26,403 nt of DNA from JAVZGQ01 sp039000685. GTDB lineage: Archaea; Aenigmatarchaeota; Aenigmatarchaeia; CG10238-14; SCSR01. The notes beneath the pieces are model-generated. The model was not told the DNA's origin, made no database searches, and saw nothing but the letters and a program-made list of their open reading frames with translations. The position numbers and the translations under genes were made by a program. Positions 1 through 7,491 of this stretch are shown here, piece by piece. The stretch's first letter is position 1. Each line of letters starts with the position of its first letter. The stretch is taken from assembly GCA_039000685.1 (NCBI GenBank), contig JAWBNW010000008.1, positions 1-26,403 on the forward strand, written 5' to 3'.

Positions 1-123
1 CACAAAAACCACACCATTTTTTATCTTGCTCTCTTTCACCACTTTTTCAACTTCATCAGTTATTTTTATGAATTCATTCGCTCCTTTTGTTCTTATCCTT
101 ATATCTTTCTGGAAAATTTTCAT
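1..123 (-). CDS. YjbQ/UPF0047 family protein, N-terminal fragment
   Basis: The reverse strand has an ATG at 123-121 followed by 41 open codons to the window edge, so only the N-terminus is present. The peptide begins MKIFQKDIRIRTKGANEFI and goes on through an ITDEVEKVV helix to NGVVFV. This matches the start of the YjbQ/UPF0047 family, small proteins linked to thiamine phosphate synthase activity, in which a strand like NGVVFV precedes the HTTAG-type active-site motif. That motif lies outside the window, so the call rests on the N-terminal pattern alone. The gene diverges from dph6 across a 39-base spacer. Confidence 0.6.
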   Translation of the reverse strand, partial: MKIFQKDIRIRTKGANEFIKITDEVEKVVKESKIKNGVVFV

Positions 124-162
124 AGTTAAATTTTAATTAGATTTAAATATTAAGCAGTTACT
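124..162. promoter_or_regulatory. Compact divergent promoter (yjbQ-like / dph6)
   Basis: Only 39 bases separate two divergent ATGs. A TTTTAATTAG box at 131-140 is centred about 27 bases before the plus-strand ATG. A TATTTAAAT-type box at 142-150 is centred about 23-27 bases before the minus-strand ATG at 123. This is the spacing expected for leaderless archaeal transcripts starting at or next to the start codon. The boxes are seen; promoter function is inferred. Confidence 0.5.
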
Positions 163-870
163 ATGCGGGTTGCTGTATTGTTCAGTGGTGGGAAAGACTC
201 AACTTATGCCACTTACCTTGCTAAAAAACAAGGAGATGAAATCAAGTATTTGGTCACAATAATTCCTGAAAGAGAAGATTCTTGGATGTTTCATTTTCCT
301 TGCATATCTTTAACAAAACTACAAGCCAAAGCTCTTGGCACCAAGCAAATAATACAAAAAACAAAAGGTGAAAAAGAGAAGGAGCTAGAAGATTTAAAAA
401 GGGTTTTAGAGAAAATAAAAGGCGAGATAGATGCTGTGGTTTCTGGTGCAGTTGCTAGCAATTATCAAAAATCAAGGATTGATAAAGTCTGCGAAGATTT
501 GAAGCTTAAGCATTTGGCCCCGCTCTGGCAGAAAGATCAAGAAGAAGTTTTGAAAGAAGAAGTGAAAGCTGGTTTTGAAATCATGATAACTGGAGTTTTT
601 GCCGAAGGTTTTGATGAGAGCTGGCTTGGGAGGAGGATTGATGAAGAAGCTGTGAAAGAGATTTTGGAGCTAAAAGAAAAATTTGGGATTTCTGTTAGTG
701 GGGATGGGGGGGAATATGAGAGCCTTGTTTTAAATTGCCCTTTGTTCAACAAGAGAATCGAGATCTTGAGCTTCAAGAAAATTTGGGACGAAAAGCTTAA
801 GAGTGGCTATATTGTGGTGAGGAAAGCTAAGTTGAGAGAAAAATCTAAGACAGATGGTTTAAATGTCTAA
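163..870 (+). CDS. dph6: Diphthine--ammonia ligase (Dph6 / MJ0570-type PP-loop ATPase)
   Basis: The 235-residue protein has the PP-loop SGGKDS at residues 8-13. It also has the family's SGAVASNYQKSRID block (94-107), LAPLW at 118-122 and a C-terminal GDGGEYESLVLNCPLF block (180-195). In archaea and eukaryotes this family uses ATP and ammonium to amidate diphthine on elongation factor 2, the last step of diphthamide synthesis, in the cytoplasm. Length is close to the usual 220-240 residues. The start is the first ATG after the divergent promoter spacer and gives a complete PP-loop strand. The last 8 bases overlap the DUF123 gene. All recognisable ATP-site motifs are intact. Confidence 0.9.
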   Translation: MRVAVLFSGGKDSTYATYLAKKQGDEIKYLVTIIPEREDSWMFHFPCISLTKLQAKALGTKQIIQKTKGEKEKELEDLKRVLEKIKGEIDAVVSGAVASNYQKSRIDKVCEDLKLKHLAPLWQKDQEEVLKEEVKAGFEIMITGVFAEGFDESWLGRRIDEEAVKEILELKEKFGISVSGDGGEYESLVLNCPLFNKRIEILSFKKIWDEKLKSGYIVVRKAKLREKSKTDGLNV

Positions 871-1276
871 AGGAGTTTATTCCTTATTCATAGAGTTGAG
901 AAAAGATCAAGAAATAAAAATTGGCAAGCTCGGAAAATTCAATTTTCCAAAAGGTTTTTACATCTACACAGGCTCAGCTTTAAACAATTTGGAAGCAAGG
1001 CTTGAAAGGCATTTGAAAAAACAAAAGAAAAAATTTTGGCACATTGATTACTTGCTTGCAAACAAAAATGCAAAAATCATAAGCGTGCTTAAAATTGAGA
1101 CAAGCTCAAAGCTTGAGTGCAAACTAAATCAAACAATCTTAAAAAATTTGAAAGCTTCCTTTTTGGTTAAAAAATTTGGATCTTCTGATTGCAATTGTGA
1201 GAGCCATTTGATCTACTTGAAAACAAATCCTTTGAAAAACAAATCTCTATTATGGAATTCATCAAAAATCTTTTAG
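863..1276 (+). CDS. DUF123 GIY-YIG domain protein
   Basis: This 137-residue protein is a stand-alone DUF123 protein, an archaeal branch of the GIY-YIG nuclease fold. Visible motifs are GVYSLFIEL (4-12), IGKLGKFNFP (20-29), FYIYTGSAL (32-40, the GIY-YIG equivalent), ARLERH (45-50), FWHIDYLL (58-65), and a C-terminal DCNCESHL (109-116) with two cysteines and a histidine that could bind metal. Related domains are sometimes fused to endonuclease III, which suggests DNA repair or processing, but the substrate is unknown. The ATG lies inside the end of dph6 (8-base overlap). Residues after about 125 look poorly conserved and overlap the next gene by 25 bases. Confidence 0.8.
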   Translation: MSKGVYSLFIELRKDQEIKIGKLGKFNFPKGFYIYTGSALNNLEARLERHLKKQKKKFWHIDYLLANKNAKIISVLKIETSSKLECKLNQTILKNLKASFLVKKFGSSDCNCESHLIYLKTNPLKNKSLLWNSSKIF

Positions 1277-1626
1277 GCTTGGCTTTGATTTTCTTATCTT
1301 GGTTCAATCCATTTGCCTTGCCTTTTTCTTTCAGGTTAACTCTTTTTATCATAGGTTTTGATTTGACAAGCTGGTTTGCAAAGCTACTCTTGTTTATAAT
1401 AAACTTCTTCTTTCCTTTGCTTGGCGAGCAGGGCTTGTTTTTGGTTTGGACTCTTTTATTGCTGGTTGTTGCAGAATTCATTTTTTCCAACTTTAAAATC
1501 TTGAAGATCTTGACAACAATTTCCAAGCCTTTGATAATTTTCTTTTCTCTCTTTTTTGCTTTGAAAGATTTCCAGCTAGCTTTGATAATAGCAGGAATAG
1601 ATTTAATTTTAAATTTGAAACACTAG
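1252..1626 (+). CDS. Small multispanning membrane protein, unknown function
   Basis: The 124 residues are strongly hydrophobic, with about four likely membrane segments (roughly 6-38 as one or two, 42-56, 61-80 and 92-118) separated by short basic stretches such as SNFKILK. There is no signal peptide and no motif I recognise. Its start overlaps the DUF123 gene by 25 bases and it ends 11 bases before tRNA-Ser. An antisense frame covering part of the region is also open, but its lysine/serine-rich translation does not look like a protein, and the hydrophobic plus-strand pattern is more convincing. The gene probably ends the dph6-DUF123 operon. Confidence 0.55.
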   Translation: MEFIKNLLGLALIFLSWFNPFALPFSFRLTLFIIGFDLTSWFAKLLLFIINFFFPLLGEQGLFLVWTLLLLVVAEFIFSNFKILKILTTISKPLIIFFSLFFALKDFQLALIIAGIDLILNLKH

Positions 1627-1637
1627 ATTTTAATTAA

Positions 1638-1733
1638 GCCGGCATGGCCGAATCAGGTCAAGGCGCCAGACTTGGGCGAATCTCGAAAACTGGTTCCCGA
1701 AAGGGAGTGCAGGTTCAAATCCTGCTGCCGGCG
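1638..1733 (+). tRNA. tRNA-Ser, probably CGA, with an 11-base internal insertion
   Basis: This is a type II (long variable arm) tRNA. The acceptor GCCGGCA (1638-1644) pairs with TGCCGGC (1726-1732). The D-stem is GCC/GGC, the variable arm is TCCC-GAAA-GGGA, and the T-arm is GCAGG-TTCAAAT-CCTGC (1709-1725). Base 73 is G, the archaeal serine discriminator; leucine tRNAs carry A73. The anticodon arm (1666-1693) is 28 bases instead of 17. Removing 1670-1680 (ACTTGGGCGAA) leaves CCAGT-CTCGAAA-ACTGG, a perfect five-pair stem with anticodon CGA. Other 11-base removals leave CGA or UGA with an A-A mismatch. The insertion is probably an intron at a non-standard place in the stem. CCA is not encoded. 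Confidence 0.85.
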
Positions 1734-1888
1734 TTTAGAGTTTTAGTTTGAAATTTCACTTTCAGCATAAGCCTATAGATTTTAATCTCTTCTAGTAAAA
1801 ATTTATTGAGCTTAATTCCAACTTTGGACTATGCATATTGAGGATTAAAAAGTAAATGATAAGCAAATAAGCAAAATTTACAATATTT

Positions 1889-3043
1889 TTAACCGAAAAG
1901 TTTTCGGATTCTTGCTACTAGTTTTGTGGTTAATGGTACTCCTTTATTAAATATATGATATAATTTTCTTTCTAAGTAGTCTATTGACTCGTCCACAGGT
2001 CGAGTTGGATCAAAATCAGAAAAGAACATATCAATCGCTTCTCGATGAATGTTGCCTTTTTCTTGCAGCTTATAATGTCTAAATGACCATTTTAGTATTT
2101 CTTGTACTTCATCAACAGAGAATTTGCCTTCTTTTGTGCTACGGAGTAATCCTAGCCAACCATATCCTATAGCAAACCCTTCATCCAAAACTTGGCGCAT
2201 ATGTTCACGTTCTGATAATCTACTTGAGTACGACGATTTTTTTAATCTCTTAAGATAGGGAGGTATTTTGTAAGCACTCGAAATGGCGTGCCCTATTTCA
2301 TGCCATTTTGATTCATAATTCCATATTTCTGCATGCTCAGCAAGATACTTGTACATTTTTTGCAATTCGTGAAGCCTTTTAAAATCTTCTTCAGATACTG
2401 TCTTACTTGCAATCTTAAGCATTTCCCTTTTATTTATTAATTTCTCTATCTCTTCTCTATATTTGGCAAGCCTTTCTTCACATCCCTTTCTATATTGATC
2501 ATCCCTAGAAAGGCGTGAATATATTTCTTTAGCTAAATTTAAAAGTTCTGGTTCTTTTTCATACTTCTCTATTTTAGATAAGCCCCCCATAGCAATATAG
2601 AGTACATTCATTTCCCTAGTGAGGTCAGACAATCTTTTATCTTCTTCTTCTAACTGTTGGAGAAATTTTTCTTTATACTTAGGATCTCTAGCTAATTCCT
2701 CCACAACTTTTTCCATTTGATAAAGATCAAGAAAATGTTTTCTCAAAACATCTGTATAAGGTAGAGTGATAGTGTTTTGTGTACGGTCGAAGTGTCCAAA
2801 TGTATAGTTGGAAGTATACTTAATTTCAGGATTAATTTCTATTTTATATTTTCTTTTCAATCCATTTGGTAAATATTCTATTATTAAAATTAAAAAAACG
2901 ATGCCTGTATTACTAATCAATATCCACTTGAAAGTTGATCTTGCTTTTATAACATCTCCTGTAATGGTTGGTGCAAAAATTACACCTACAAATAAAAACA
3001 AAGAACTTAACAAAAGTAGTAATAGGTATAGCCTCTTCATCAT
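1889..3043 (-). CDS. Membrane-anchored HEIGH zinc metalloprotease-like protein
   Basis: The 384-residue protein has two N-terminal hydrophobic segments (about 4-26 and 39-57), then a domain with long charged coiled-coil-like helices (about 105-235), and then the sequence WHEIGHAISSAY. H248-E249-x-x-H252 is the HExxH zinc-protease signature. DEGFAIGYG at 287-295 places E288 36 residues further on, like the EGFA glutamate of gluzincin peptidases. The likely role is a zinc peptidase tied to the membrane. Which side it faces is uncertain; the loop between the two segments is short, which would put the catalytic part on the same side as the N-terminus. I cannot assign a known family. The alternative ATG is the second codon. 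A perfect inverted repeat sits just upstream of the start. The gene stands alone between tRNA-Ser and the divergent exporter operon. Confidence 0.65.
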   Translation of the reverse strand: MMKRLYLLLLLLSSLFLFVGVIFAPTITGDVIKARSTFKWILISNTGIVFLILIIEYLPNGLKRKYKIEINPEIKYTSNYTFGHFDRTQNTITLPYTDVLRKHFLDLYQMEKVVEELARDPKYKEKFLQQLEEEDKRLSDLTREMNVLYIAMGGLSKIEKYEKEPELLNLAKEIYSRLSRDDQYRKGCEERLAKYREEIEKLINKREMLKIASKTVSEEDFKRLHELQKMYKYLAEHAEIWNYESKWHEIGHAISSAYKIPPYLKRLKKSSYSSRLSEREHMRQVLDEGFAIGYGWLGLLRSTKEGKFSVDEVQEILKWSFRHYKLQEKGNIHREAIDMFFSDFDPTRPVDESIDYLERKLYHIFNKGVPLTTKLVARIRKLFG

Positions 3044-3044
3044 T

Positions 3045-3070
3045 TTTACTTTATTTTCTTATAAAGTAAA
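3045..3070. promoter_or_regulatory. Perfect 10-base inverted repeat at metalloprotease start
   Basis: TTTACTTTAT (3045-3054), a 6-base spacer, then ATAAAGTAAA (3061-3070): the two arms are exact reverse complements. The repeat begins one base upstream of the minus-strand ATG (3043-3041) and includes a TTTATAAG box that could be the TATA element. It could be a regulator-binding site or an RNA hairpin that hides the start codon. The repeat is seen; its function is inferred. Confidence 0.5.
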
Positions 3071-3158
3071 GATTATAATTTTTCTCCGTTTGAAAATTCC
3101 GGATAAGCGCGAATCTTCTTTTTAATCAAGCTTGTCGTCAAACTTTTCCCAAATTTGT

Positions 3159-3174
3159 TTTAATTTATATTTCA
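3159..3174 (+). promoter_or_regulatory. TATA-like promoter for the exporter operon
   Basis: The AT stretch TTTTAATTTATATTTC is centred about 25 bases before the ATG at 3192. This is the archaeal TATA-box distance for a leaderless transcript. No Shine-Dalgarno sequence precedes this ATG, which supports a leaderless first gene. Confidence 0.45.
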
Positions 3175-3191
3175 CTAGGTAATTTTAAAAT

Positions 3192-3635
3192 ATGCAACCA
3201 TACACAAATTTCAAAATATTTTTAATATTTTTGTTAGTGGCAGCAATAGTTTTATCTTCAAAGCAATTTAAAAAATTTGGATTGTATCAAGAAACTTCAG
3301 AAATAGAAATTTTGAATTTCACTACCGATAAAAACACATACAGCTCTTATGAAGATATGAAAATTTCACTTTTGATAAAAAGCTCAAAAGATTTGGAAAA
3401 TGTTACCATAAGAGTTTGGGGAATTAAACCAAGAAATTACGCTTACATAAACGATTCGAAAATAGTTAATTTGAAAGAAGGTGAAAATGAGATAACCTTT
3501 ACAGAAAAAACTCCTTACTGTACTTCAGGCTGTGGAGGAGTTTATCCTGGACCGTATGATTTAAATGCCGAAGTTTGGATTAATGGGAAATCTGTAGCAA
3601 ATTCTACTAAAACCATAAATTTGGTTAAAGGTTGA
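3192..3635 (+). CDS. Membrane-anchored extracytoplasmic protein, unknown function
   Basis: The 147-residue protein has one N-terminal hydrophobic segment (about 8-22) that acts as an anchor or uncleaved signal. It continues as a strand-rich domain of the Ig-like or beta-sandwich kind, seen in alternating stretches such as MKISLLIKS, NVTIRVWGI and NEITFTEK. A PYCTSGCGGVYPGPYD block holds C110 and C114, which could form a disulfide outside the cell. There is no lipobox cysteine at the N-terminus. It lies 42 bases ahead of the ABC ATPase gene on the same strand, so it may be an accessory part or a client of that exporter. I do not recognise the family. Confidence 0.65.
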   Translation: MQPYTNFKIFLIFLLVAAIVLSSKQFKKFGLYQETSEIEILNFTTDKNTYSSYEDMKISLLIKSSKDLENVTIRVWGIKPRNYAYINDSKIVNLKEGENEITFTEKTPYCTSGCGGVYPGPYDLNAEVWINGKSVANSTKTINLVKG

Positions 3636-3677
3636 ATTATTTTTATTTCTTAAAGCCCAACAATAAGAAGAGATAAA

Positions 3678-4355
3678 ATGAAGCCAGTGGTGGAATTAAG
3701 AAAAGTGAGCAAGGTTTACAAGATGGATGAAGTTGAGGTCACAGCTTTGAAAGATTTAGATCTAAAAATAATGGAGAAAGAGTTTGCTGCTATTATCGGG
3801 CCATCGGGCTCGGGTAAATCTACTCTTCTCCACTTGATCGGCTTGCTCGACAAACCAACTTCAGGAAAAATTTTTTTAGATGGAGTTGACACTTCCAAGC
3901 TGAAAGACAAGCAGTTAGCAAGATTGAGAGGGAGGAAAATAGGTTTTGTCTTCCAATTCTTCAACTTGTATCCAACTTTAACTGCTTTGGAAAATGTTGA
4001 GTTGCCAATGATGATAGCTGAAAAAGATAAGAGAGAAAGTGAAAAGCGAGCAATCGAGCTCTTGAAGAAAGTTGGTTTAGAAAAAAGAGCTAATCACTTG
4101 CCTTCTCAGCTTTCAGGAGGAGAAAGACAGAGAGTTGCGATAGCAAGAGCTTTGGCAAATGACCCAGCTTTAATTCTAGCCGACGAGCCAACAGGAAACC
4201 TGGATTCAAAAAGCGGGGAAGAGGTTATGAAGATCTTCAATAAGCTTCAAGAAGAAGGCAAGACTATTGTTATGGTTACACATGAAATGAACATAGCAAG
4301 ATATGCTGAAAGAATAATTTATTTAAGAGATGGTAGAATAATTAAAGGAGGATGA
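3678..4355 (+). CDS. ABC transporter ATP-binding protein, MacB/LolD type
   Basis: The 225-residue nucleotide-binding subunit is complete. It has Walker A GPSGSGKST (41-49), Q-loop Q93 in VFQFFNLYP, ABC signature LSGGERQRVAIARA (145-158), Walker B LILADEP (165-171), D-loop NLD and switch H202. The VFQFFNLYPTLTALENVELP block and the length place it with the MacB/LolD/FtsE group, which powers permeases that pump or extract substrates at the outer face of the membrane rather than importing solutes. Its last codons contain the Shine-Dalgarno AAAGGAGG (4344-4351) of the next gene, whose ATG follows the stop by one base, so the two are translationally linked. The MacB-like permease two genes on is the obvious partner. 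Confidence 0.92.
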   Translation: MKPVVELRKVSKVYKMDEVEVTALKDLDLKIMEKEFAAIIGPSGSGKSTLLHLIGLLDKPTSGKIFLDGVDTSKLKDKQLARLRGRKIGFVFQFFNLYPTLTALENVELPMMIAEKDKRESEKRAIELLKKVGLEKRANHLPSQLSGGERQRVAIARALANDPALILADEPTGNLDSKSGEEVMKIFNKLQEEGKTIVMVTHEMNIARYAERIIYLRDGRIIKGG

Positions 4356-4356
4356 A

Positions 4357-5574
4357 ATGAAAAAGAAAATTTTTCTAACAATTTTGATCTTAATTTTTCT
4401 TTTAACTTTTGAAAGTGCTTTTGCTGACCCAATAATTCAAGCAACCTTTTCAGTTTATCCCGCTAGCATTTACCCTGGAAGCGATGGCTACATTCAAATG
4501 ACTTTGAAGAACACAGGAAATGCTGTTGCCAATCAAGTGAAAATTTCAAGAGTTTCTTCAGATGCACCAATAAAAATCTCTGGTGATTGGATATCTGAGC
4601 TCGGTGGTTTAAGCATAGGCGACACAGCCATAGCAGTTTTTAAATTTTCAGTTCTGAATACAGCTTCTCCCGGCCTCTACAACGTGAAATTCCAAATAGA
4701 CTATTGCCAAGATTCTGTTTGCAGAACAATAACACCAAACGCCATAATAAACATTCAATCACCTTCAACTGTTCAGTTGCTTTCAATTTCACCCTCTTCA
4801 CTCAAGCCTGGAGAAAGAACGAACATGACTTTCACCATAGCAAACACGGGCAACTTACAAATAAACAATTTGATATTCACTTGGTCAGCTTCAAATTACA
4901 TATTACCAGTTGGCTATGACAACAGAGCATTGATCTCCAGCTTACCACCAAAATCTATTTATGAAATCACAAGAGAAGTTGCTGTAAGCTCCAGTGCAAC
5001 TCCAGGTATTTACCCAATAGCCATAACATTCCAATACACAGACAAATCCGGAGCAAACCAAACAATAGCTTCAACAGCAGGAATAGAGATAACAGGTGAA
5101 ACAGATTTTGAAGTCAGCGTTCAAGAAGCTTCTTCCTCTTCTGTTACTCTTACAATCGCAAACACAGGAATGAACCCAGCTTATTCAGTTCTCGTAAGAA
5201 TTCCAAGACAAGAGAGCTTTATTGTTGTTGGGACCTCTTCAAGCATGGTGGGCAATTTAAATCCAGGCGATTATACTTTTGCTACCTTCCAGCTCCTGAA
5301 CTTGCCAAATACAACAGGAACAAGAAATCTTTTAGTTGAAATTTCATACACAGATGCCATAGGCTTGAGAAGGGTCTTGCAAAAAGAAGTAAGTGGAAGC
5401 GAGCTGAGAACTTTTTCTAACAGAACAATTCCTACAAGAACACAATTCACAAGATCACCTTTAGCGGGCAACAGCACTCTCTACATCATAATAGGTGCAG
5501 CCGGAATAATTTTGGTTATAGTTTTTCTGAAATTTTTCATCTTCAAAAAATTCAAAAGTTTTAAAAGGAAGTAA
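4357..5574 (+). CDS. Secreted COG1361-like (CARDB-type) repeat protein with C-terminal anchor
   Basis: The 405-residue protein has a cleavable-looking signal peptide (residues 1-23, ending SAFA before DP). Three beta-sandwich repeats of about 110 residues follow. Each carries the CARDB/COG1361 pattern of an LKNTGN or IANTGN turn (LKNTGNAVANQVKI, IANTGNLQINNL, IANTGMNPAYSVLV) followed by a GDTA, KSIYE or GDYTFA edge. After a Ser/Thr-rich linker there is one membrane span (about 374-393) and a basic tail. The protein should therefore sit outside the cell, held by its C-terminus. COG1361 proteins are often found beside MacB-type ATPase and permease genes in archaea, and here it lies exactly between them. 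A periplasmic-adaptor-like role is an inference. Confidence 0.8.
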   Translation: MKKKIFLTILILIFLLTFESAFADPIIQATFSVYPASIYPGSDGYIQMTLKNTGNAVANQVKISRVSSDAPIKISGDWISELGGLSIGDTAIAVFKFSVLNTASPGLYNVKFQIDYCQDSVCRTITPNAIINIQSPSTVQLLSISPSSLKPGERTNMTFTIANTGNLQINNLIFTWSASNYILPVGYDNRALISSLPPKSIYEITREVAVSSSATPGIYPIAITFQYTDKSGANQTIASTAGIEITGETDFEVSVQEASSSSVTLTIANTGMNPAYSVLVRIPRQESFIVVGTSSSMVGNLNPGDYTFATFQLLNLPNTTGTRNLLVEISYTDAIGLRRVLQKEVSGSELRTFSNRTIPTRTQFTRSPLAGNSTLYIIIGAAGIILVIVFLKFFIFKKFKSFKRK

Positions 5575-5576
5575 AA

Positions 5577-6839
5577 ATGAGGATTAGCGATGCTTTAAGC
5601 TTTTCTGTAAGAAACCTTTCTCAAAGAGGATTGAGGAGTTGGCTAACAATTTTAGGAATAGTTATAGGAATAGCTGCAGTAATAAGCATACTTTCTGTTG
5701 GCGAAGGCATGAGAGAGAGCATTTCTTCCCAGCTCAGTAGCTTAGGTGGGGACTTGATAACAATTTCTCCAGGAGCAACAAGAGCAAGAGGAGAATTCGC
5801 TGATGTAAGAACATTTTTTCAAGCAAGGTTCGGTGGAGCTTTGGCAAAGCTTAATGATAAAGATATACAAATCATCAAGTCAGTCCCTGAAGTAAGATAT
5901 GTTAGTGGGATGATTTCAGGAAGAGCTGAGCTGAGCTTCTTGGGGGAAAAAATTACTGTTATGGTTCAAGGTGTAGATCCGGCTGTTTGGGAAGACATGA
6001 TAAACATTGAAGTGGAAGAAGGAAGGAATTTGATGCCAGGAGATGTCAATGCTATAGTGCTTGGAAACTATGTTGCCAACAGAATGTTCAAAAGCCCAAT
6101 CCCACTTAACTCTCAAATAAGTGTTGCAGGAAAATCTTTTCGAGTGGTTGGAATCCTGAAAGCTTCTACTGGTGTAGGAGGAATGATAGGTATTGACAAC
6201 TCAATTTACATGCCTTTATCTTCAGCAAAAACTGTTCTTAACATAAGCTCAAATGAATACAACACAATTCTTGTTAAAGTTAGCAATGTTGAAGATGTGG
6301 ATGAAGTTGAAGAAAGAATAGATAAACTTCTGATGCTCTCAAGGAAAGTCACAGAAGACACGAAAGACTACACGATAACTTCTGTGAAAAGCATTCAGGA
6401 AAGAGTTTTGAGTGTGATGGGAACTTTGAATTTCTTCTTGGCAGGAATAGCAGCAATTTCTCTGATAGTTGGGGCTGTAGGAATTGCCAACACAATGTTC
6501 ATGTCGGTGATGGAGAGAACAAGGCACATCGGCACTCTTAAAGCTTTAGGCGCAACTGATGGTGAAGTCATGCTTCTCTTCTTGATTGAGTCAGGATTGA
6601 TAGGTTTGGTTGGAGGCTTGATAGGAATTTTCTTCGGCTTTATAGTTTCTGGCATGATATCAGAAATTGGAATTAGAATGGTGGGAATGACTGGCATGGC
6701 TCAAACAGTTGTTTACATTTCGCCTCAACTAACCCTTTTCACAATTAGCTTTTCGGTTTTGATAGGAGTTCTTTCTGGTCTTTTGCCTGCAAGAAGGGCT
6801 GCAAAGCTTCAGCCAGTTGAAGCTTTAAGATATGAGTAG
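5577..6839 (+). CDS. ABC transporter permease, MacB/FtsX family
   Basis: The 420 residues have the MacB layout. An N-terminal membrane helix (about 22-44) follows ALSFSVRNLSQRGLRSWLT. A large extracytoplasmic MacB-type domain (about 45-280) comes next, then three C-terminal helices (about 284-306, 331-358 and 384-404). The tail GLLPARRAAKLQPVEALRYE is the family's end signature, and the ERTRHIGTLKALGAT loop after helix 2 is the coupling region that meets the ATPase. The substrate cannot be read from sequence. The ATG follows the stop of the COG1361-like gene by two bases, with AGGAAG just upstream. Together with the ATPase this makes a complete exporter. Confidence 0.92.
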   Translation: MRISDALSFSVRNLSQRGLRSWLTILGIVIGIAAVISILSVGEGMRESISSQLSSLGGDLITISPGATRARGEFADVRTFFQARFGGALAKLNDKDIQIIKSVPEVRYVSGMISGRAELSFLGEKITVMVQGVDPAVWEDMINIEVEEGRNLMPGDVNAIVLGNYVANRMFKSPIPLNSQISVAGKSFRVVGILKASTGVGGMIGIDNSIYMPLSSAKTVLNISSNEYNTILVKVSNVEDVDEVEERIDKLLMLSRKVTEDTKDYTITSVKSIQERVLSVMGTLNFFLAGIAAISLIVGAVGIANTMFMSVMERTRHIGTLKALGATDGEVMLLFLIESGLIGLVGGLIGIFFGFIVSGMISEIGIRMVGMTGMAQTVVYISPQLTLFTISFSVLIGVLSGLLPARRAAKLQPVEALRYE

Positions 6840-7491
6840 AGAAAAATATTTTATGGCACTAGAAGGAATTTTTGCTTTGATGGCCAGGCTGCCTTTTTAT
6901 CACCAAATAGCTTCAATTATACCGGAAAATTTTTTGAGAATTTCAATTTTCACATTTGCCCTTTTCATCTTTGGTATAATTATGTGGAAATTTTACTCCA
7001 CGCTTGCAAAAAGAGACTTGTTTAAAATAAACTTAAGTCCTTACATGAGTAAATGGGAAAAAGCAGGCGAAGCCCTTGCCTTTTTCTTCAAATACACTTT
7101 CATTTTCCCATTCTATACTTTTTTCTGGTTTTTAATTTTTTCTTTCTTCCTAATTTTCCTTTCCGAATCCTTAACTATTGAGGAAATTTTCTTCGTCTCC
7201 ATTTCGATTATTTCTTTCACAAGGATTGCCGCTTACTACAAGGAAGAACTTGCAAAAGATGTGGCAACAATAATTCCAACCACTTTTCTCTTGATCTTCT
7301 TGACAAATCCAGCTTTCTTTACAGTTGATTTACTTTTAGCAAGATGGGAAAGCATGCTTTCATCTTTCCCCGAAGTTTTGATTTACCTTCTCTTCACAAT
7401 TTGTCTTGAATGGATCTTGAGAGTTTTTTATCTTATCAAATCTTCAAGTTCCTCAAACCAAGGAAAAAGATTGGAAGAAGAATTATCTTAA
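6832..7491 (+). CDS. Multispanning membrane protein at end of exporter operon
   Basis: The 219 residues carry about five likely membrane segments (roughly 36-52, 86-110, 118-135, 145-163 and 182-203). A conserved-looking soluble loop (KINLSPYMSKWEKAGEALAF) and a charged segment AAYYKEELAKDVATIIPT are visible, and the tail is serine-rich. No known motif is visible. The start overlaps the permease gene by 8 bases, so it is probably translated with the exporter and may be a helper subunit. Its 3' end overlaps the convergent iscU gene by 9 bases, which argues for real but very tight packing. Function unknown. Confidence 0.6.
   Translation: MSREKYFMALEGIFALMARLPFYHQIASIIPENFLRISIFTFALFIFGIIMWKFYSTLAKRDLFKINLSPYMSKWEKAGEALAFFFKYTFIFPFYTFFWFLIFSFFLIFLSESLTIEEIFFVSISIISFTRIAAYYKEELAKDVATIIPTTFLLIFLTNPAFFTVDLLLARWESMLSSFPEVLIYLLFTICLEWILRVFYLIKSSSSSNQGKRLEEELS

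Noticed and set aside
1167..1526. An antisense frame of about 119 codons opposite the small membrane protein
   Set aside because: Its translation is lysine/serine-rich with no domain, and it mirrors a hydrophobic plus-strand gene. Such shadows are common in AT-rich DNA.
1638..1733. Reading the type II tRNA as tRNA-Leu because of its CCAGACTT segment
   Set aside because: No leucine anticodon can be formed from the arm by any 11-base removal, and base 73 is G, which in archaea marks serine rather than leucine.
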